Shown here one piece after another: positions 51,135 through 61,231 of a stretch of DNA of 64,000 nt (positions are counted from its first letter, which is position 1; the number at the start of each line of letters is the position of its first letter). The notes below the pieces were generated by a model that did not search any database, was not told the DNA's origin, and saw only the letters and a program-made list of their open reading frames with translations. The position numbers were made by a program, and so were the translations under genes. The stretch comes from a bacterium (GTDB lineage Bacteria > Pseudomonadota > Gammaproteobacteria > Burkholderiales > Thiobacillaceae): NCBI GenBank assembly GCA_009772925.1, contig WOUQ01000009.1, positions 105,853-169,852 of the forward strand, in the 5' to 3' direction.

Positions 51135-54100
51135 AACAGCACCCGCTCGATACCGTCCCGACCGGCCCGATCCAGGAATTTCGCCATCCAGTCCTCGCCC
51201 AGCAGTTTCTTCGCCAGTTCCACCACGATGTAGTCGGCATCCATGCCGTTGTCGTCGGTATAGCGCGACAGGCCTTGCAGGCAGGCGGGGCAGGAGGTGA
51301 GTACCTTGACCTCGCCGGCGCCGGCCGCCTTCTGGGCGTCGCGGCCCTTGTCCAGTTCCTCGGCCTTGCGGAATTTGACCTGGGTGGCGATGTCCGGGCG
51401 GGAGGTGGCGAAGGTGCCGGCCTCACCGCAGCAGCGTTCCGTCAGGCGGGCGCCCTCGCCCACCAGGCCGCGCACCGTGGCGATGGGGCTCCGGAGTTTC
51501 ATGGGGGTGTGGCAGGGGTCGTGGTAGAGGTACTGGGTGCCCTTCACGCCTTCGAGCTTCACGCCCTTCTCCGCCAGGTACTCGTGGATGTCGAGGATGC
51601 GGCAGCCGGGGAAGATCTTGTCGAACTGGTACTCCTGCAACTGGTCCAGGCAGGTGCCGCAGGACACCAGCACGGTTTTGATGTCCAGATAGTTCAGCGT
51701 GTTGGCGACGCGGTGGAACAGCACCCGGTTCTGCATGGTGATGGCCTCGCCCTTGACCCGGTCGCCGCCGGAAGTCTGCGGATAGCCGCAGCACAGATAG
51801 GTGGGCGGCAGCACGGTCTGCGCGCCCAGCTCGTACAGCCAGGCGAGTGTCGCCAGGCCGACCTGGGAGAACTGGCGTTCGGATCCGCAGCCGGGGAAGT
51901 AGAACACCGCGTCCGAGTCCTCGCCGACCTTGGCCGCGTCGCGCAGCACCGGCACCACCTTGGGGTCGGTGAGGCCCAGCATCTGCCGCGTGGTCTTCGC
52001 CGGCAGGCCGCCGGGCAGGCGGCGGTTGAAGAAGTGGATGACCTGGGCCTGCGGCGAGGGCTTGCCCACCGTCGCCGGCGGCTTCTGCATGGCCTCGCGC
52101 ACCGCGGGCAGGGCGCGCATGACCGCCGCGCCCAGGCGCTGGCCGGCGACGCCGCCGAGGATCGCGGTCTTGCGCAGGAAATGGATGGCGTCCGCATCGG
52201 TGCTGTTGAGGAAGGCCATGGCCAGTTTCGTCGCCGGCGGCTTCTTCAGGTGTCCGGAGGCGCGCAGGAAATTGCGCATGGCGGTAGTGACGTCGCCGAA
52301 GTCGATGTCCACCGGGCAGGGGTTGACGCACTTGTGGCAGACCGTGCAGTGGTCGGCCACGTCGTCGAACTCGGCGAAGTGCGCCAGGGAGACGCCGCGC
52401 CGGGTCTGCTCCTCGTAGAGGAAGGCCTCGATCAGCAACGAGGTGGCGAGGATCTTGTTGCGCGGGGAATAGAGCAGGTTGGCGCGCGGCACGTGGGTGT
52501 TGCACACCGGCTTGCACTTGCCGCAGCGCAGGCAGTCCTTGATCGAGTCGGCGATGGCACCGATCTCCGACTGCTCCATGATCAGGGATTCCAGTTCCAG
52601 CAGGCCGAAGGAGGGGGTGTAGGCGTTGGCCAGGTCCGCCCCCTGCATGAGCTTGCCCTTGTTGAAGCGGCCTTCCGGATCGACCCGGTTCTTGTAGGCG
52701 GCGAACTCGGACAACACCTTCTCGGAGAGGAACTCCAGCTTGGTGATGCCGATGCCGTGCTCGCCGGAGATGACCCCGCCCAGCGACTCGGCCAGCTTCA
52801 TGATGCGTTCCACCGCGCGGGTGGCGGTCTGCAGCATGGCGTAGTCGTCCGAGTTGACCGGGATGTTGGTGTGCACGTTGCCGTCGCCGGCGTGCATGTG
52901 CAGGGCGACGAACACCCGGCTCTTGAGGATGCGTTTGTGCAGCGCGTCGCATTCCGCCAGCACCGGCTCGTATTCGCGGCCGGTGAAGATCTGGCGCAGT
53001 TCGGCGCGCACCTCGCGCTTCCAGGACACACGCAGGGTATGGTCCTGCAGGGCGCGGAAGACGCTCTTGCTCTCGGCTTGCGGCGCGTGGTCGGCGACAT
53101 TGCACAGGCTGGGCGGCAGGGAGGCGTCGAGGTCGGCGAGATAGCCGCTCCAGCGGCCGCGCACCTCGGCCAGCATGGCCAGTGCCTTGTCCCGGCGGGC
53201 GGCGGTGAGCTCGGGGTCGGCGACGCCGTCGTCGTCCTCGAACAGGGGCAGCTCACCGCGCAGGAAAGTTTCCAGCTCGTCCAGCAGGACCAGCTTGTTG
53301 GCGATGGACAGCTCGATGTTGATGCGCTCGATGCCGTCGGAATAGTCCCCCAGCCGGTGCAGGGGGATGACCACGTCCTCGTTCACCTTGAAGGCGTTGG
53401 TGTGAGCGGCGATGGCGGCGGTGCGGGAACGGTCCAGCCAGAATTTCTTGCGCGCTTCCGGGCTCACCGCGACGAAGCCCTCGCCGCCGCGGGCGCGGGC
53501 GAACTCGACGATCTTCGCGGCGGCGGCGTCGGCGGCGGCCGCGTCGTCGCCGGCGATGTCGGCGAGCAGCACCATGTTGGGCCGGCCGATGCGGTCCGCC
53601 TTGGTGGCATAGCCCACCGCCTTGATGTAGCGGGCGTCCATGTGTTCCAGGCCGGCCAATACCGGTAAGGCGCCAGGTCTGAGGGGTGAGGCGCGTTTGA
53701 AGTAGTCGGTGATCTCGACGATGGCGGGCACGGCGTCCGCGACAGGGCCGAAGAACTCCAGGCAGACCGTGCGGATCTGGGGCGGCATGCGGTGCAGCAC
53801 GAAGGTAGCCTGGGTGATGAGGCCGTCGCAGCCTTCCTTCTGGATGCCGGGCAGGCCGGCCAGGAACTTGTCGGTGACGTCCTTGCCCAGGCCCTGCTTG
53901 CGGAATGTGGCGCCGGGAATGGCGAGCACTTCCGCACTCCCCTTCTGGCTGCCGTCGGCGTTGAAGCGGGCAACCCGGAAACGGGCGACATCGACGTCGT
54001 GGATCTTGCCCAGGTTGTGGTCCAGGCGGGTCACCTCCAGCCAGTCCGCGTCCGGCGTCACCATCTTCCAGGACACCAGGTTGTCCACCGCCGTGCCCCA

Positions 54101-54964
54101 CAACACGGCCTTCTTGCCGCCGGCGTTCATGGCAACGTTGCCACCGATGCAGGAAGCATCGGCGCTGGTGGGATCGACGGCGAAGGCCAGGCCGCGGGCC
54201 TCGGCCGCCTCCATGACGCGGCGCGTGACCACGCCGGCGCCGCAGACGACGACCGCAGTGGGCTGGCTATGGCCGGGCAACACGCGCGACTCGATGGCCG
54301 ACATGCGGTCGAGCTTTTCCGTGTTGATGACGGCGGACAGCCGGGTCAGCGGCACGGCGCCACCGGTATAGCCGGTGCCGCCGCCACGCGGGATGATGGT
54401 GAGGCCCAGTTCGACGCAGCCGGCGACCAGGGCGGGAATCTCCTCCTCGCTGTCCGGGTGCAGCACCACGAAGGGGTATTCCACCCGCCAGTCGGTGGCG
54501 TCGGTGACGTGGCTGACCCGGCTCATGCCGTCGAAGGCGATGTTGTCCTTGCGGGTGTGGGGCAGCAGCCGGCGCAGGAGGTCGCGGCGCAGGCGTTCGG
54601 TTTCGCCGAAGCCGGCGGCGAAGCGTTCCACGGCCTGGTTCGACAACACCAGCAGCTTGCCGACCCGCTCGTTGCCCTGGCGGCGCTTCTCGATCTCCGC
54701 CAGGCGGTGGCGCAGGGCCTGGATCAGCAGGTCGCGGCGCCGGGGATTGGAGAGCAGGTCGTCTTCCAGGTAGGGGTTGCGGGTCACCACCCAGATGTCG
54801 CCCAGCACTTCGAACAGCATGCGCGCGGAGCGGCCGGTGCGGCGCTCGGCGCGCAGTTCCTCCACCAGTTTCCAGCCCGCGCCGCCGAGCAGGCGGAGGA
54901 TGATCTCGCGGTCGGAAAACGAGGTGTAGTTGTAGGGGATCTCGCGGATGCGCTGGGGGGACAT
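51131..54964 (-). CDS. Large FAD/FMN-binding and Fe-S oxidoreductase (DUF3683 type)
   Basis: 1277 aa. An N-terminal about 130-residue extension, then an FAD-binding type 4 domain ([16 protein letters not shown] near residue 195), an FAD-linked C-terminal domain ([14 protein letters not shown] near 700), two 4Fe-4S clusters ([11 protein letters not shown] near 810, [16 protein letters not shown] near 870) and two CCG domains (PGCG...CCGYP near 1030; CCGEAGTFA near 1180). It fuses GlcD/LldD-like and GlpC-like parts; likely oxidises a 2-hydroxyacid and passes electrons to quinone. Substrate unknown. Confidence 0.92.
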   Translation of the reverse strand: MSPQRIREIPYNYTSFSDREIILRLLGGAGWKLVEELRAERRTGRSARMLFEVLGDIWVVTRNPYLEDDLLSNPRRRDLLIQALRHRLAEIEKRRQGNERVGKLLVLSNQAVERFAAGFGETERLRRDLLRRLLPHTRKDNIAFDGMSRVSHVTDATDWRVEYPFVVLHPDSEEEIPALVAGCVELGLTIIPRGGGTGYTGGAVPLTRLSAVINTEKLDRMSAIESRVLPGHSQPTAVVVCGAGVVTRRVMEAAEARGLAFAVDPTSADASCIGGNVAMNAGGKKAVLWGTAVDNLVSWKMVTPDADWLEVTRLDHNLGKIHDVDVARFRVARFNADGSQKGSAEVLAIPGATFRKQGLGKDVTDKFLAGLPGIQKEGCDGLITQATFVLHRMPPQIRTVCLEFFGPVADAVPAIVEITDYFKRASPLRPGALPVLAGLEHMDARYIKAVGYATKADRIGRPNMVLLADIAGDDAAAADAAAAKIVEFARARGGEGFVAVSPEARKKFWLDRSRTAAIAAHTNAFKVNEDVVIPLHRLGDYSDGIERINIELSIANKLVLLDELETFLRGELPLFEDDDGVADPELTAARRDKALAMLAEVRGRWSGYLADLDASLPPSLCNVADHAPQAESKSVFRALQDHTLRVSWKREVRAELRQIFTGREYEPVLAECDALHKRILKSRVFVALHMHAGDGNVHTNIPVNSDDYAMLQTATRAVERIMKLAESLGGVISGEHGIGITKLEFLSEKVLSEFAAYKNRVDPEGRFNKGKLMQGADLANAYTPSFGLLELESLIMEQSEIGAIADSIKDCLRCGKCKPVCNTHVPRANLLYSPRNKILATSLLIEAFLYEEQTRRGVSLAHFAEFDDVADHCTVCHKCVNPCPVDIDFGDVTTAMRNFLRASGHLKKPPATKLAMAFLNSTDADAIHFLRKTAILGGVAGQRLGAAVMRALPAVREAMQKPPATVGKPSPQAQVIHFFNRRLPGGLPAKTTRQMLGLTDPKVVPVLRDAAKVGEDSDAVFYFPGCGSERQFSQVGLATLAWLYELGAQTVLPPTYLCCGYPQTSGGDRVKGEAITMQNRVLFHRVANTLNYLDIKTVLVSCGTCLDQLQEYQFDKIFPGCRILDIHEYLAEKGVKLEGVKGTQYLYHDPCHTPMKLRSPIATVRGLVGEGARLTERCCGEAGTFATSRPDIATQVKFRKAEELDKGRDAQKAAGAGEVKVLTSCPACLQGLSRYTDDNGMDADYIVVELAKKLLGEDWMAKFLDRAGRDGIERVLL

Positions 54965-55124
54965 GAAGGGAAGCGCCGGGGTGAAGACCGGGGATTCTAC
55001 CGGCCGGAATGCGTGTGGCTCAAATTCAACCTTTTACATCAAAGGGATACCCGAATGCTGCGAGGCAACATTGTAACCGTGGTGCGGGGCGTAGAATTCG
55101 GCTGTTTCCGTATTTCCTTCCACC

Positions 55125-55526
55125 ATGATCGCCCTGCTCATCGTCGCCCACGGCAATCTGGGCGACAGCCTCATCCAGTGCGCCACCCACGTGCTCGGCC
55201 AACGTCCGGAGGCGCTGGATAACGTGGACCTATCGGCCTGCGCCGATCCCGCCGAGATGCTGGAACGCGCCCGCGCCAGCCTGGCCGCTGTCGATCGCGG
55301 CGACGGCGTGCTCATCCTCACCGACGTGTACGGCGCCACGCCCTGCAACACCGTCTGCAAGATCCTGCACGCCGAGCGGGTCGAAGCCGTCGCCGGCGTC
55401 AACCTGCCCATGCTGCTGAAGGCTCTCACCTACCGCGAACAAGGCATGGCGGTGCTGCTGGAGAAGGCGGTGGCCGGCGGCCGCACCGGTATCTTCAGCA
55501 TCAACCCGGAGTCGGCCTGTGCCTGA
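55125..55526 (+). CDS. PTS EIIA, mannose family
   Basis: 133 aa. Active His9 in LIVAHGNLGDSL, and the ILTDVYGATPCN segment, mark a ManX-type EIIA domain. No EIIB, C or D permease follows, so it probably signals rather than transports. Its stop overlaps the GTG of HPr. Confidence 0.93.
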   Translation: MIALLIVAHGNLGDSLIQCATHVLGQRPEALDNVDLSACADPAEMLERARASLAAVDRGDGVLILTDVYGATPCNTVCKILHAERVEAVAGVNLPMLLKALTYREQGMAVLLEKAVAGGRTGIFSINPESACA

Positions 55527-55788
55527 GCGCGAAGTCGAAATCATCAACCGCCTGGGCCTGCACGCTCGCGCCTCGGCCAAGCTGACGCAGACCGCCGGCC
55601 GGTTCGCCTGCGAGGTCTGGCTGTCGCGCAATGGCCGCCGCGTCAACGGCAAGAGCATCATGGGCGTGATGATGCTGGCCGCCGCGCGCGGCACGCAAAT
55701 CCGCCTGGAAACCCACGGCCCCGACGAGGACGCGGCGATGTCCGCGCTGGTCGAGCTGATCGAGGACAAGTTCGGGGAGGGGGAGTGA
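55519..55788 (+). CDS. ptsH: Phosphocarrier protein HPr
   Basis: 89 aa from GTG 55519. His15 in LGLHARAS is the phosphate carrier and Ser46 in NGKSIMGVM is the regulatory site read by HPr kinase where present. Overlaps both neighbours, so all three PTS genes are coupled. Confidence 0.95.
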   Translation: MPEREVEIINRLGLHARASAKLTQTAGRFACEVWLSRNGRRVNGKSIMGVMMLAAARGTQIRLETHGPDEDAAMSALVELIEDKFGEGE

Positions 55789-57509
55789 GCTTCTCCCTGC
55801 ACGGCATCGGCGTCTCCGGCGGCTACGCCATCGGCCGCGCCCAGCTCTATTCGCACGAGCGCCTGGAAGCGCCGCACTACATCCTGCGGCCGCAACACGT
55901 CGAGGCGGAGGTGGCCCGCTTCGCGGCGGCGGTGGAGAGCGTGCGCGAGGAATTGCAGGGCCTGCAGACGCACATTCCGGAAGGGGCGCCCGCCGAGCTG
56001 TCGGCCTTCATCGAGGTGCACACCCTCATCCTCTCCGATTCCATGCTGTCGGAACTGCCCAAGCGCCTGATCCGCGCCGAACAGTGCAACGCGGAGTGGG
56101 CGCTGGCGCGGCAGACCGAAGCGCTGATCGCCCAGTTCGAGTCGATCGACGACGACTACCTGCGCGAGCGCCGGCACGACGTGCGGCAGGTGGCGGACAA
56201 GGTGCTCAAGGTGCTCATGGGCCATCCCGGCCACGCCCCGCTGCGCGCCGCCGACGAGGGCGAGAGCATCCTGGTCGCGCACGACCTGTCGCCCAGCGAC
56301 ATGGTGCTGTTCAAGCGCCACGCCTTCGCCGGCTTCATCACCGACCTCGGCGGCACCACCTCGCACACCGCCATCCTGGCGCGCAGCCTCAACCTGCCAT
56401 CGGTGATGGCGCTGCACAACGCGCGCGCCATGATCCGCGAGGGCGACTGGCTGATCGTCGACGGCGTCGCCGGCGTGGTCATCGTCGATCCCGATCCGGC
56501 CATCCTCGATGAATACCGGCTGCGCCACAACCAGTGGCGGCTCGAACAGAAGAAGCTGCGCCGCATCAAGTCCAGCCCCTCGACCACCCTGGACGGCGGC
56601 CATGTCGAACTGATGGCCAACATCGACCTGCCTTCGGACGTGAAGCAGGCGCTCGGCGAGGGCGCCGCCGGCATCGGCCTGTTCCGCAGCGAGTTCCTCT
56701 TCCTCAACCGCGCCGACCTGCCCGGCGAGGACGAGCAGTTCGAGGCCTATCGCAGCGTCGCGCGCGGCATGAACGGCCGCCCTGTGGTGATCCGCACGCT
56801 GGACGTCGGCGCCGACAAGTCGGTGCGCTGGATGGAGGACAGCAGCGTCAACCCGGCCCTCGGCCTGCGCGCCATCCGCCTCTGCCTGGCCGAGCCGCAG
56901 ATCTTCCTGACGCAGATCCGCGCCCTCTATCGCGCCAGCCATTACGGCAAGGTGCAGATCCTGCTGCCCATGTTGGCCAGCCTCAGCGAACTCGACCAGG
57001 CCCTGGCCCTGATCGGCGCCGCCCGCGGCAGCCTGCGCGTGGCCGGCATCCCCTTCGACCCCGACACCCCCATCGGCGGCATGATCGAGATTCCCGCCGC
57101 CGCCCTGGCCGCCGAATGGTTCGCGCGCAAGCTGGACTTCCTGTCGCTGGGCACCAACGACCTGATCCAGTACACCCTCGCCATCGACCGCACCGACGAC
57201 GCGGTGGCCCATCTCTACGACCCGCTCAACCCGGGGGTGCTCAGCCTCATCGACCACACCTTGCGCGTCGGCCGCAAGCTCGGCAAGCCGGTTTCGGTGT
57301 GCGGCGAGATGGCCGGCGACACGCGCCTCACCCGCCTGCTGCTGGGGTTGGGCCTCACCCGCTTCTCCATGCATCCGGCGCATCTGCTCGCGGTCAAGCA
57401 GCAGGTCATGCGCAGCCACGTCGGCGAACTGACCCCCATGGCGCGCAAGCTGCTGCGCGCGGGCCGGCCCGAACGTATCCAGGAAATCCTGGCGCGCATC
57501 AACGCCTGA
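55785..57509 (+). CDS. ptsI: PTS Enzyme I
   Basis: 574 aa from GTG 55785. The phospho-His lies in GGTTSHTAILARS near residue 190, and the PEP-binding barrel has GIGLFRSEFLFLNR, DFLSLGTNDLIQYTLAIDR and PVSVCGEMAGD. It feeds phosphate to HPr and then EIIA. Typical length. Confidence 0.96.
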   Translation: MSFSLHGIGVSGGYAIGRAQLYSHERLEAPHYILRPQHVEAEVARFAAAVESVREELQGLQTHIPEGAPAELSAFIEVHTLILSDSMLSELPKRLIRAEQCNAEWALARQTEALIAQFESIDDDYLRERRHDVRQVADKVLKVLMGHPGHAPLRAADEGESILVAHDLSPSDMVLFKRHAFAGFITDLGGTTSHTAILARSLNLPSVMALHNARAMIREGDWLIVDGVAGVVIVDPDPAILDEYRLRHNQWRLEQKKLRRIKSSPSTTLDGGHVELMANIDLPSDVKQALGEGAAGIGLFRSEFLFLNRADLPGEDEQFEAYRSVARGMNGRPVVIRTLDVGADKSVRWMEDSSVNPALGLRAIRLCLAEPQIFLTQIRALYRASHYGKVQILLPMLASLSELDQALALIGAARGSLRVAGIPFDPDTPIGGMIEIPAAALAAEWFARKLDFLSLGTNDLIQYTLAIDRTDDAVAHLYDPLNPGVLSLIDHTLRVGRKLGKPVSVCGEMAGDTRLTRLLLGLGLTRFSMHPAHLLAVKQQVMRSHVGELTPMARKLLRAGRPERIQEILARINA

Positions 57510-57615
57510 ACTCCGGCAAGCGAGTGAGCGGGGCAGCCGCCTCAAGATCGGCGGCGGCAGGCCGATATGACATTCGGTATAACCCCCCCCGCGCGCGCGT
57601 ATGCCAGGTAACGGA

Positions 57616-58881
57616 ATGACCAACAACACGCGGCCGGCCCCCGGCAAGCTGCTCTACCTGTGTCCGGCCGACACGCCGGACGCGCGCGAGAGCGCACGCC
57701 AACTGCACCATTTCGGCTACGAGGCGCGTCTGCTGGCGGATATCCCGTCGCTGTTGGCGGCCGTGGAGGCGGCACCACCGGCCGGCGTGCTGCTCGATTG
57801 CGGCGCCCTCTGCCGCCAGGGCGAGCAGGCCGAGCGCGCGCTGCGGGAGATGTCGGCGCGCGCGCCGCTCGCCTGCATTTCCCCGCATGGCGACATGCAG
57901 GCGCGCCTGCGCGCCGTGCGCATGGGCTGCCAGGCCTACCTGACACGTCCGCTGGACATCGCCACCCTGCTGGACACCCTGGACCGGCTCACGGCGCCGC
58001 CGCGGGCCGACGCCGGCAAGGTCCTGATCATCGACGATTCGCCCGCCATGGTGGCCTTCTATGCCGCCCACCTGGGCGCCGCCGGCTTCGTCACGCAGGC
58101 CCTGACCGACCCCATGCAGGCCCTGGAGGCGCTGGCCGACTCGCCGCCGGAACTCATCCTGCTGGACATGAACATGCCCGGCGCCAGCGGCCAGGAACTG
58201 GCGCGGGTGATCCGCCAGCAGGACGCCTATCTGTCCATCCCCATCGTCTTCCTCTCGGCGGAGAGCGACGTCGGCCGCCAACGCGAGGCGATGAGCACCG
58301 GCGGCGACGAGTTCCTGCAGAAACCCATCGAGCCCGAGCACCTGATCTCGGCGGTGAAGAGCCGCGTCATCCGCTACCGCGCGCTGCGCGCGCTGATGGT
58401 GCGCGACAGCCTGACCGGCCTGCTCAACCACACCAGCTTCAAGGAACGTCTGCGCGCCGAGGTGGCGCGCGCCCGGCGACTGGGCAAGACGCTGTCGGTG
58501 GGCCTCATCGACATCGACCATTTCAAGCGCGTCAACGACAGCCACGGCCACCCGGCCGGGGACCGCGTCATCCGCAACCTGTCCCGCCTGCTCAGGCAGC
58601 GCCTGCGCGGCGCCGACGTGATCGGCCGCTATGGCGGCGAGGAATTCGCCGTGGCGCTGGTCGATACTTCACTGGAATCCGCGCGCGGCGTGCTCGACGC
58701 CATCCGGGAAAGCTTCGCCGCCGTCGAGCAGCAGGCCGGTACCCAGCTGTTTCGCTGCAGTTTCTCCGCCGGCCTGGCCCAGTTGCCGCCCTGCGAGGAT
58801 GCCGATTCCCTCATCCAGAGCGCCGACGAGGCGCTCTACCGGGCCAAGCGCGGCGGCCGCAACCGGGTCGAGACGGCGTAG
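57616..58881 (+). CDS. Diguanylate cyclase with two receiver domains
   Basis: 421 aa from ATG 57616 (AGG 7 bases before it; ATG 57601 is an alternative). A degenerate receiver lacking the acidic pair (residues about 15-130), an intact receiver (LIIDDSP, LILLDMNMPG), then a GGDEF domain with active GGEEF and an RGAD inhibitory site 5 residues before it. It makes cyclic-di-GMP. Next to the PP2C/STAS module. Confidence 0.92.
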   Translation: MTNNTRPAPGKLLYLCPADTPDARESARQLHHFGYEARLLADIPSLLAAVEAAPPAGVLLDCGALCRQGEQAERALREMSARAPLACISPHGDMQARLRAVRMGCQAYLTRPLDIATLLDTLDRLTAPPRADAGKVLIIDDSPAMVAFYAAHLGAAGFVTQALTDPMQALEALADSPPELILLDMNMPGASGQELARVIRQQDAYLSIPIVFLSAESDVGRQREAMSTGGDEFLQKPIEPEHLISAVKSRVIRYRALRALMVRDSLTGLLNHTSFKERLRAEVARARRLGKTLSVGLIDIDHFKRVNDSHGHPAGDRVIRNLSRLLRQRLRGADVIGRYGGEEFAVALVDTSLESARGVLDAIRESFAAVEQQAGTQLFRCSFSAGLAQLPPCEDADSLIQSADEALYRAKRGGRNRVETA

Positions 58882-58888
58882 CGCATTC

Positions 58889-58915
58889 GGCGCAATGCCC
58901 TTCGGTTATTGCGCC
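58889..58915. repeat. Intergenic palindromic repeat
   Basis: GGCGCAAT and ATTGCGCC around an 11-base loop, between the convergent cyclase and phosphatase genes. It may terminate transcription and resembles dispersed REP-like elements in proteobacteria. Confidence 0.6.
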
Positions 58916-58931
58916 CTACCCGGCTCCACGG

Positions 58932-60635
58932 CTAGAGCAGATAGCGCGCCCAGACCCGGTTGCCGGCGCCGGGAAACTTCAGGTCCGCGCACAGGCCGCG
59001 TACCAGGGCGAGACCGCGGCCGTGCGTGCGGTTCTCGTCGGCCGCCGACTCCAGGCGTTGCCGCCAGGCCTCGTGGTCGAAGCCCGGCCCGCTGTCGGCG
59101 ACGTCGATGTCCAGCACCGCCCGGTCCTCTTCCTCGTGCACCAGGAAGGACAGGTTGATGCTGCCGTTGTCCAGCCCGGCCAGGCGCTCGGCACGGTGCT
59201 GCATGTAGATCTCCCAGCCGCCGATGAGGTTCTTGGTGCTGGAATCCAGGCCCAGCAAGCCATGATCCAGGGCGTTGTTGAAGAGTTCGGAGATCACCAG
59301 GAACAGGCTGCCCTGATGCGGCTTGAGGGCTTGCACCTGCGTCATGATGCCGACCACGGCCGGCACCACGTCGATGTAGCGCAACTCCGACGCGCTGAAC
59401 GTCAGGCCCAGCCGCCATTCCTCGACATGGCCGCGATGCACCGGCGCCGGTGCCGCGATGCGCACCGCACGGCGGCGCTCGATGGGCACCTGCACCAGCA
59501 TGCAGGAGATGTCGTCGCGCCCCGGCCGGCCGGACAGATGCCGCTCCAGCCCCGCGCGCAAGGCGGCGAAACGCAGCGTCGGGTCGGCGGCTCCCAGCAG
59601 CAGATCGAGGCTGCCGGCGAGTCCCAGCCAGCGGCCATCGGGGTTCTCGGCTTCGACCAGACCGTCGGAACACAAGACCAGTTGCCCCGGTTCGTGAAAC
59701 ACCACGGTTTCGCTGACACCCGAGAACAGGGCTGGCGGCAGGATGCCCAGGGGAGGATGGCTGGAAGCCCACTGCATGGACACCTTGCCATCGACCGTGA
59801 GGAAGGCGGCGTCCGGATTGCCGCCGTTCCACACCTCCACGGTCTGGTTGCGCACATCGACGCTGGCCAATGTCGCGGCGACGAAACGGTCGGCCGGCAG
59901 GATGGCCTTCAGCTTGCGATTGAGCTCCTCGGCGATGGAGGTCAGCGGAAAGCCCTTCGCCGTCATGCTGTAGAAAGCCTGCGTCAGCGGCATCGCCGAA
60001 AGCGCCGCGGAGAGGCCGTGGCCGGCGGCGTCCGCCAGCATCACGTTGAGCACCTCGCCCGGCCCGCGCGCGGCGCACAACAGGTCGCCGCTGAAAGTTT
60101 CCGCGGGCAGGTTGAAGGACTCCACCATGGGGTCGCACAGTCCCTCCGCATCGGTCAGCCGGGCCATCACGTGGGCGCCCAGTCGCGCCTGCTCCTCGGC
60201 CTCCTGGCGCCAGGACTTGAGTTCCTCGATGTAGCCCAGTTCCTTCTGCTGCAGGGTGAGCAGGCGCGCGTAGGCATTCAGCTTGGCCTGCAGCAACTGG
60301 GTCGAGGCCGGTTTCACCAGGTAGTCGTCGCCGCCGGCCTGCAGGCCGCGCAGGATGTCCTGCATGCTGTCGAGGGCCGAATAGAAGACGATGGGCGTCC
60401 ACTTCTCGGTGGGCAGGGCGCGGATGCGCTGCACGGCCTCGATGCCATCCATGCCCGGCATCATGATGTCCATGAACACCAGATCGGGCGACTCCGACTG
60501 ATAGAGCGCCACGGCGGTTTCGCCATCGGCCGCCAGGATGGGCTGGTGGCCGGCGCGCCGGCTTACGATCTCCAGTTGCTTGAGGTTGGTGGGGGTGTCG
60601 TCGGCGATGAGGATTTTCAGACTGGCGCCGTCCAC
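58932..60635 (-). CDS. Response regulator-PP2C phosphatase-HATPase fusion (HsbR-like)
   Basis: 567 aa from GTG 60635; TTG 60644 is an alternative. Receiver (ILIADDTPTN, LVFMDIMMPG), SpoIIE/PP2C phosphatase (ADAAGHGLSAAL, LCSDGLVEAEN, GRDDISCMLVQV) and a C-terminal RsbW-like ATPase (ISELFNNALDHGL, DSGPGFD, GRGLALVRGL). Such proteins both phosphorylate and dephosphorylate a STAS partner. The start lies inside the STAS gene's end. Confidence 0.92.
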   Translation of the reverse strand: MDGASLKILIADDTPTNLKQLEIVSRRAGHQPILAADGETAVALYQSESPDLVFMDIMMPGMDGIEAVQRIRALPTEKWTPIVFYSALDSMQDILRGLQAGGDDYLVKPASTQLLQAKLNAYARLLTLQQKELGYIEELKSWRQEAEEQARLGAHVMARLTDAEGLCDPMVESFNLPAETFSGDLLCAARGPGEVLNVMLADAAGHGLSAALSAMPLTQAFYSMTAKGFPLTSIAEELNRKLKAILPADRFVAATLASVDVRNQTVEVWNGGNPDAAFLTVDGKVSMQWASSHPPLGILPPALFSGVSETVVFHEPGQLVLCSDGLVEAENPDGRWLGLAGSLDLLLGAADPTLRFAALRAGLERHLSGRPGRDDISCMLVQVPIERRRAVRIAAPAPVHRGHVEEWRLGLTFSASELRYIDVVPAVVGIMTQVQALKPHQGSLFLVISELFNNALDHGLLGLDSSTKNLIGGWEIYMQHRAERLAGLDNGSINLSFLVHEEEDRAVLDIDVADSGPGFDHEAWRQRLESAADENRTHGRGLALVRGLCADLKFPGAGNRVWARYLL

Positions 60636-60640
60636 CGCCC

Positions 60641-60949
60641 TCAACCCTTCACGGAAAACAGCTTGCCGAAGTTGGCGATGTCCAGCACCTGCTTGACCGT
60701 GCCGTGGCAGCCGGAGAGGGCGACGTTCTTGCCGGTGGATTCGGCTTTTTCGCGCAGCAGCAGCAGCATGCCGAGGGCCGAACTGTCGAGATAATCGACG
60801 CCGCGGAAATTGACCTCGATTTCGCGCACGCCGGCCTGTTCCAGCAGGCTTTCATAGGCGGCGCGGAAGTCCCGGTGGGAGTGGAAATCGAAACGGCCGT
60901 TGAGGCTCAGCGTGGCCCTGTTGTCCGCCACCGCGCTTGCGATCTGCAT
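60641..60949 (-). CDS. STAS anti-sigma factor antagonist (HsbA-like)
   Basis: 102 aa. FRGVDYLDSSALGMLLLL holds the conserved Ser (residue 56 or 57) that the neighbouring kinase/phosphatase would modify. Small, single-domain, first gene of the pair. It would release an anti-sigma factor or bind a cyclase, depending on phosphorylation. Confidence 0.93.
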   Translation of the reverse strand: MQIASAVADNRATLSLNGRFDFHSHRDFRAAYESLLEQAGVREIEVNFRGVDYLDSSALGMLLLLREKAESTGKNVALSGCHGTVKQVLDIANFGKLFSVKG

Positions 60950-61231
60950 GGCTTGCTCCGTGCTTGCTGTATTGATGCCAATATCGGCCAGTTCGGCGAA
61001 CTCTTTAACGTGAAAGTCGCGCAGCGACTTCTCGACACTCCCCTCGCCCGTAGGCGGGAGAGGGGATGGGGGTGAGGGAAACGGGCATGGCTTTTATGCC
61101 CTTCAGGGCATTCATACTCAGGGGCGTCTTATAAAGACATGCCCGTTAGTGCCGATGCACACTCTGGCGGCGGAGAGATCTCGCGAAACACGCCCTGCAT
61201 CCCGGGTGTTTCCCGCCCCCGTCGGCGGGCC
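60950..61231. repeat. Intergenic region with several inverted repeats
   Basis: No gene. A CCCCTCGCCCGTAGGCGGG-type dispersed repeat lies at 61038-61079. AACGGGCATG (61080-61089) pairs with CATGCCCGTT (61138-61147), enclosing a hairpin ATGCCC/GGGCAT (61096-61111). GAAACAC/GTGTTTC (61185-61212) may end the cheB transcript. Confidence 0.6.

Noticed and set aside
51275..53668. Long plus-strand frame of 797 codons opposite the FAD/Fe-S oxidoreductase
   Set aside because: Low-complexity antisense shadow; the minus-strand protein has complete cofactor motifs.
57660..60794. Plus-strand frame of 1044 codons across the cyclase and phosphatase genes
   Set aside because: It crosses two real genes in opposite directions and has only Arg/Ala/Gly-rich shadow composition.
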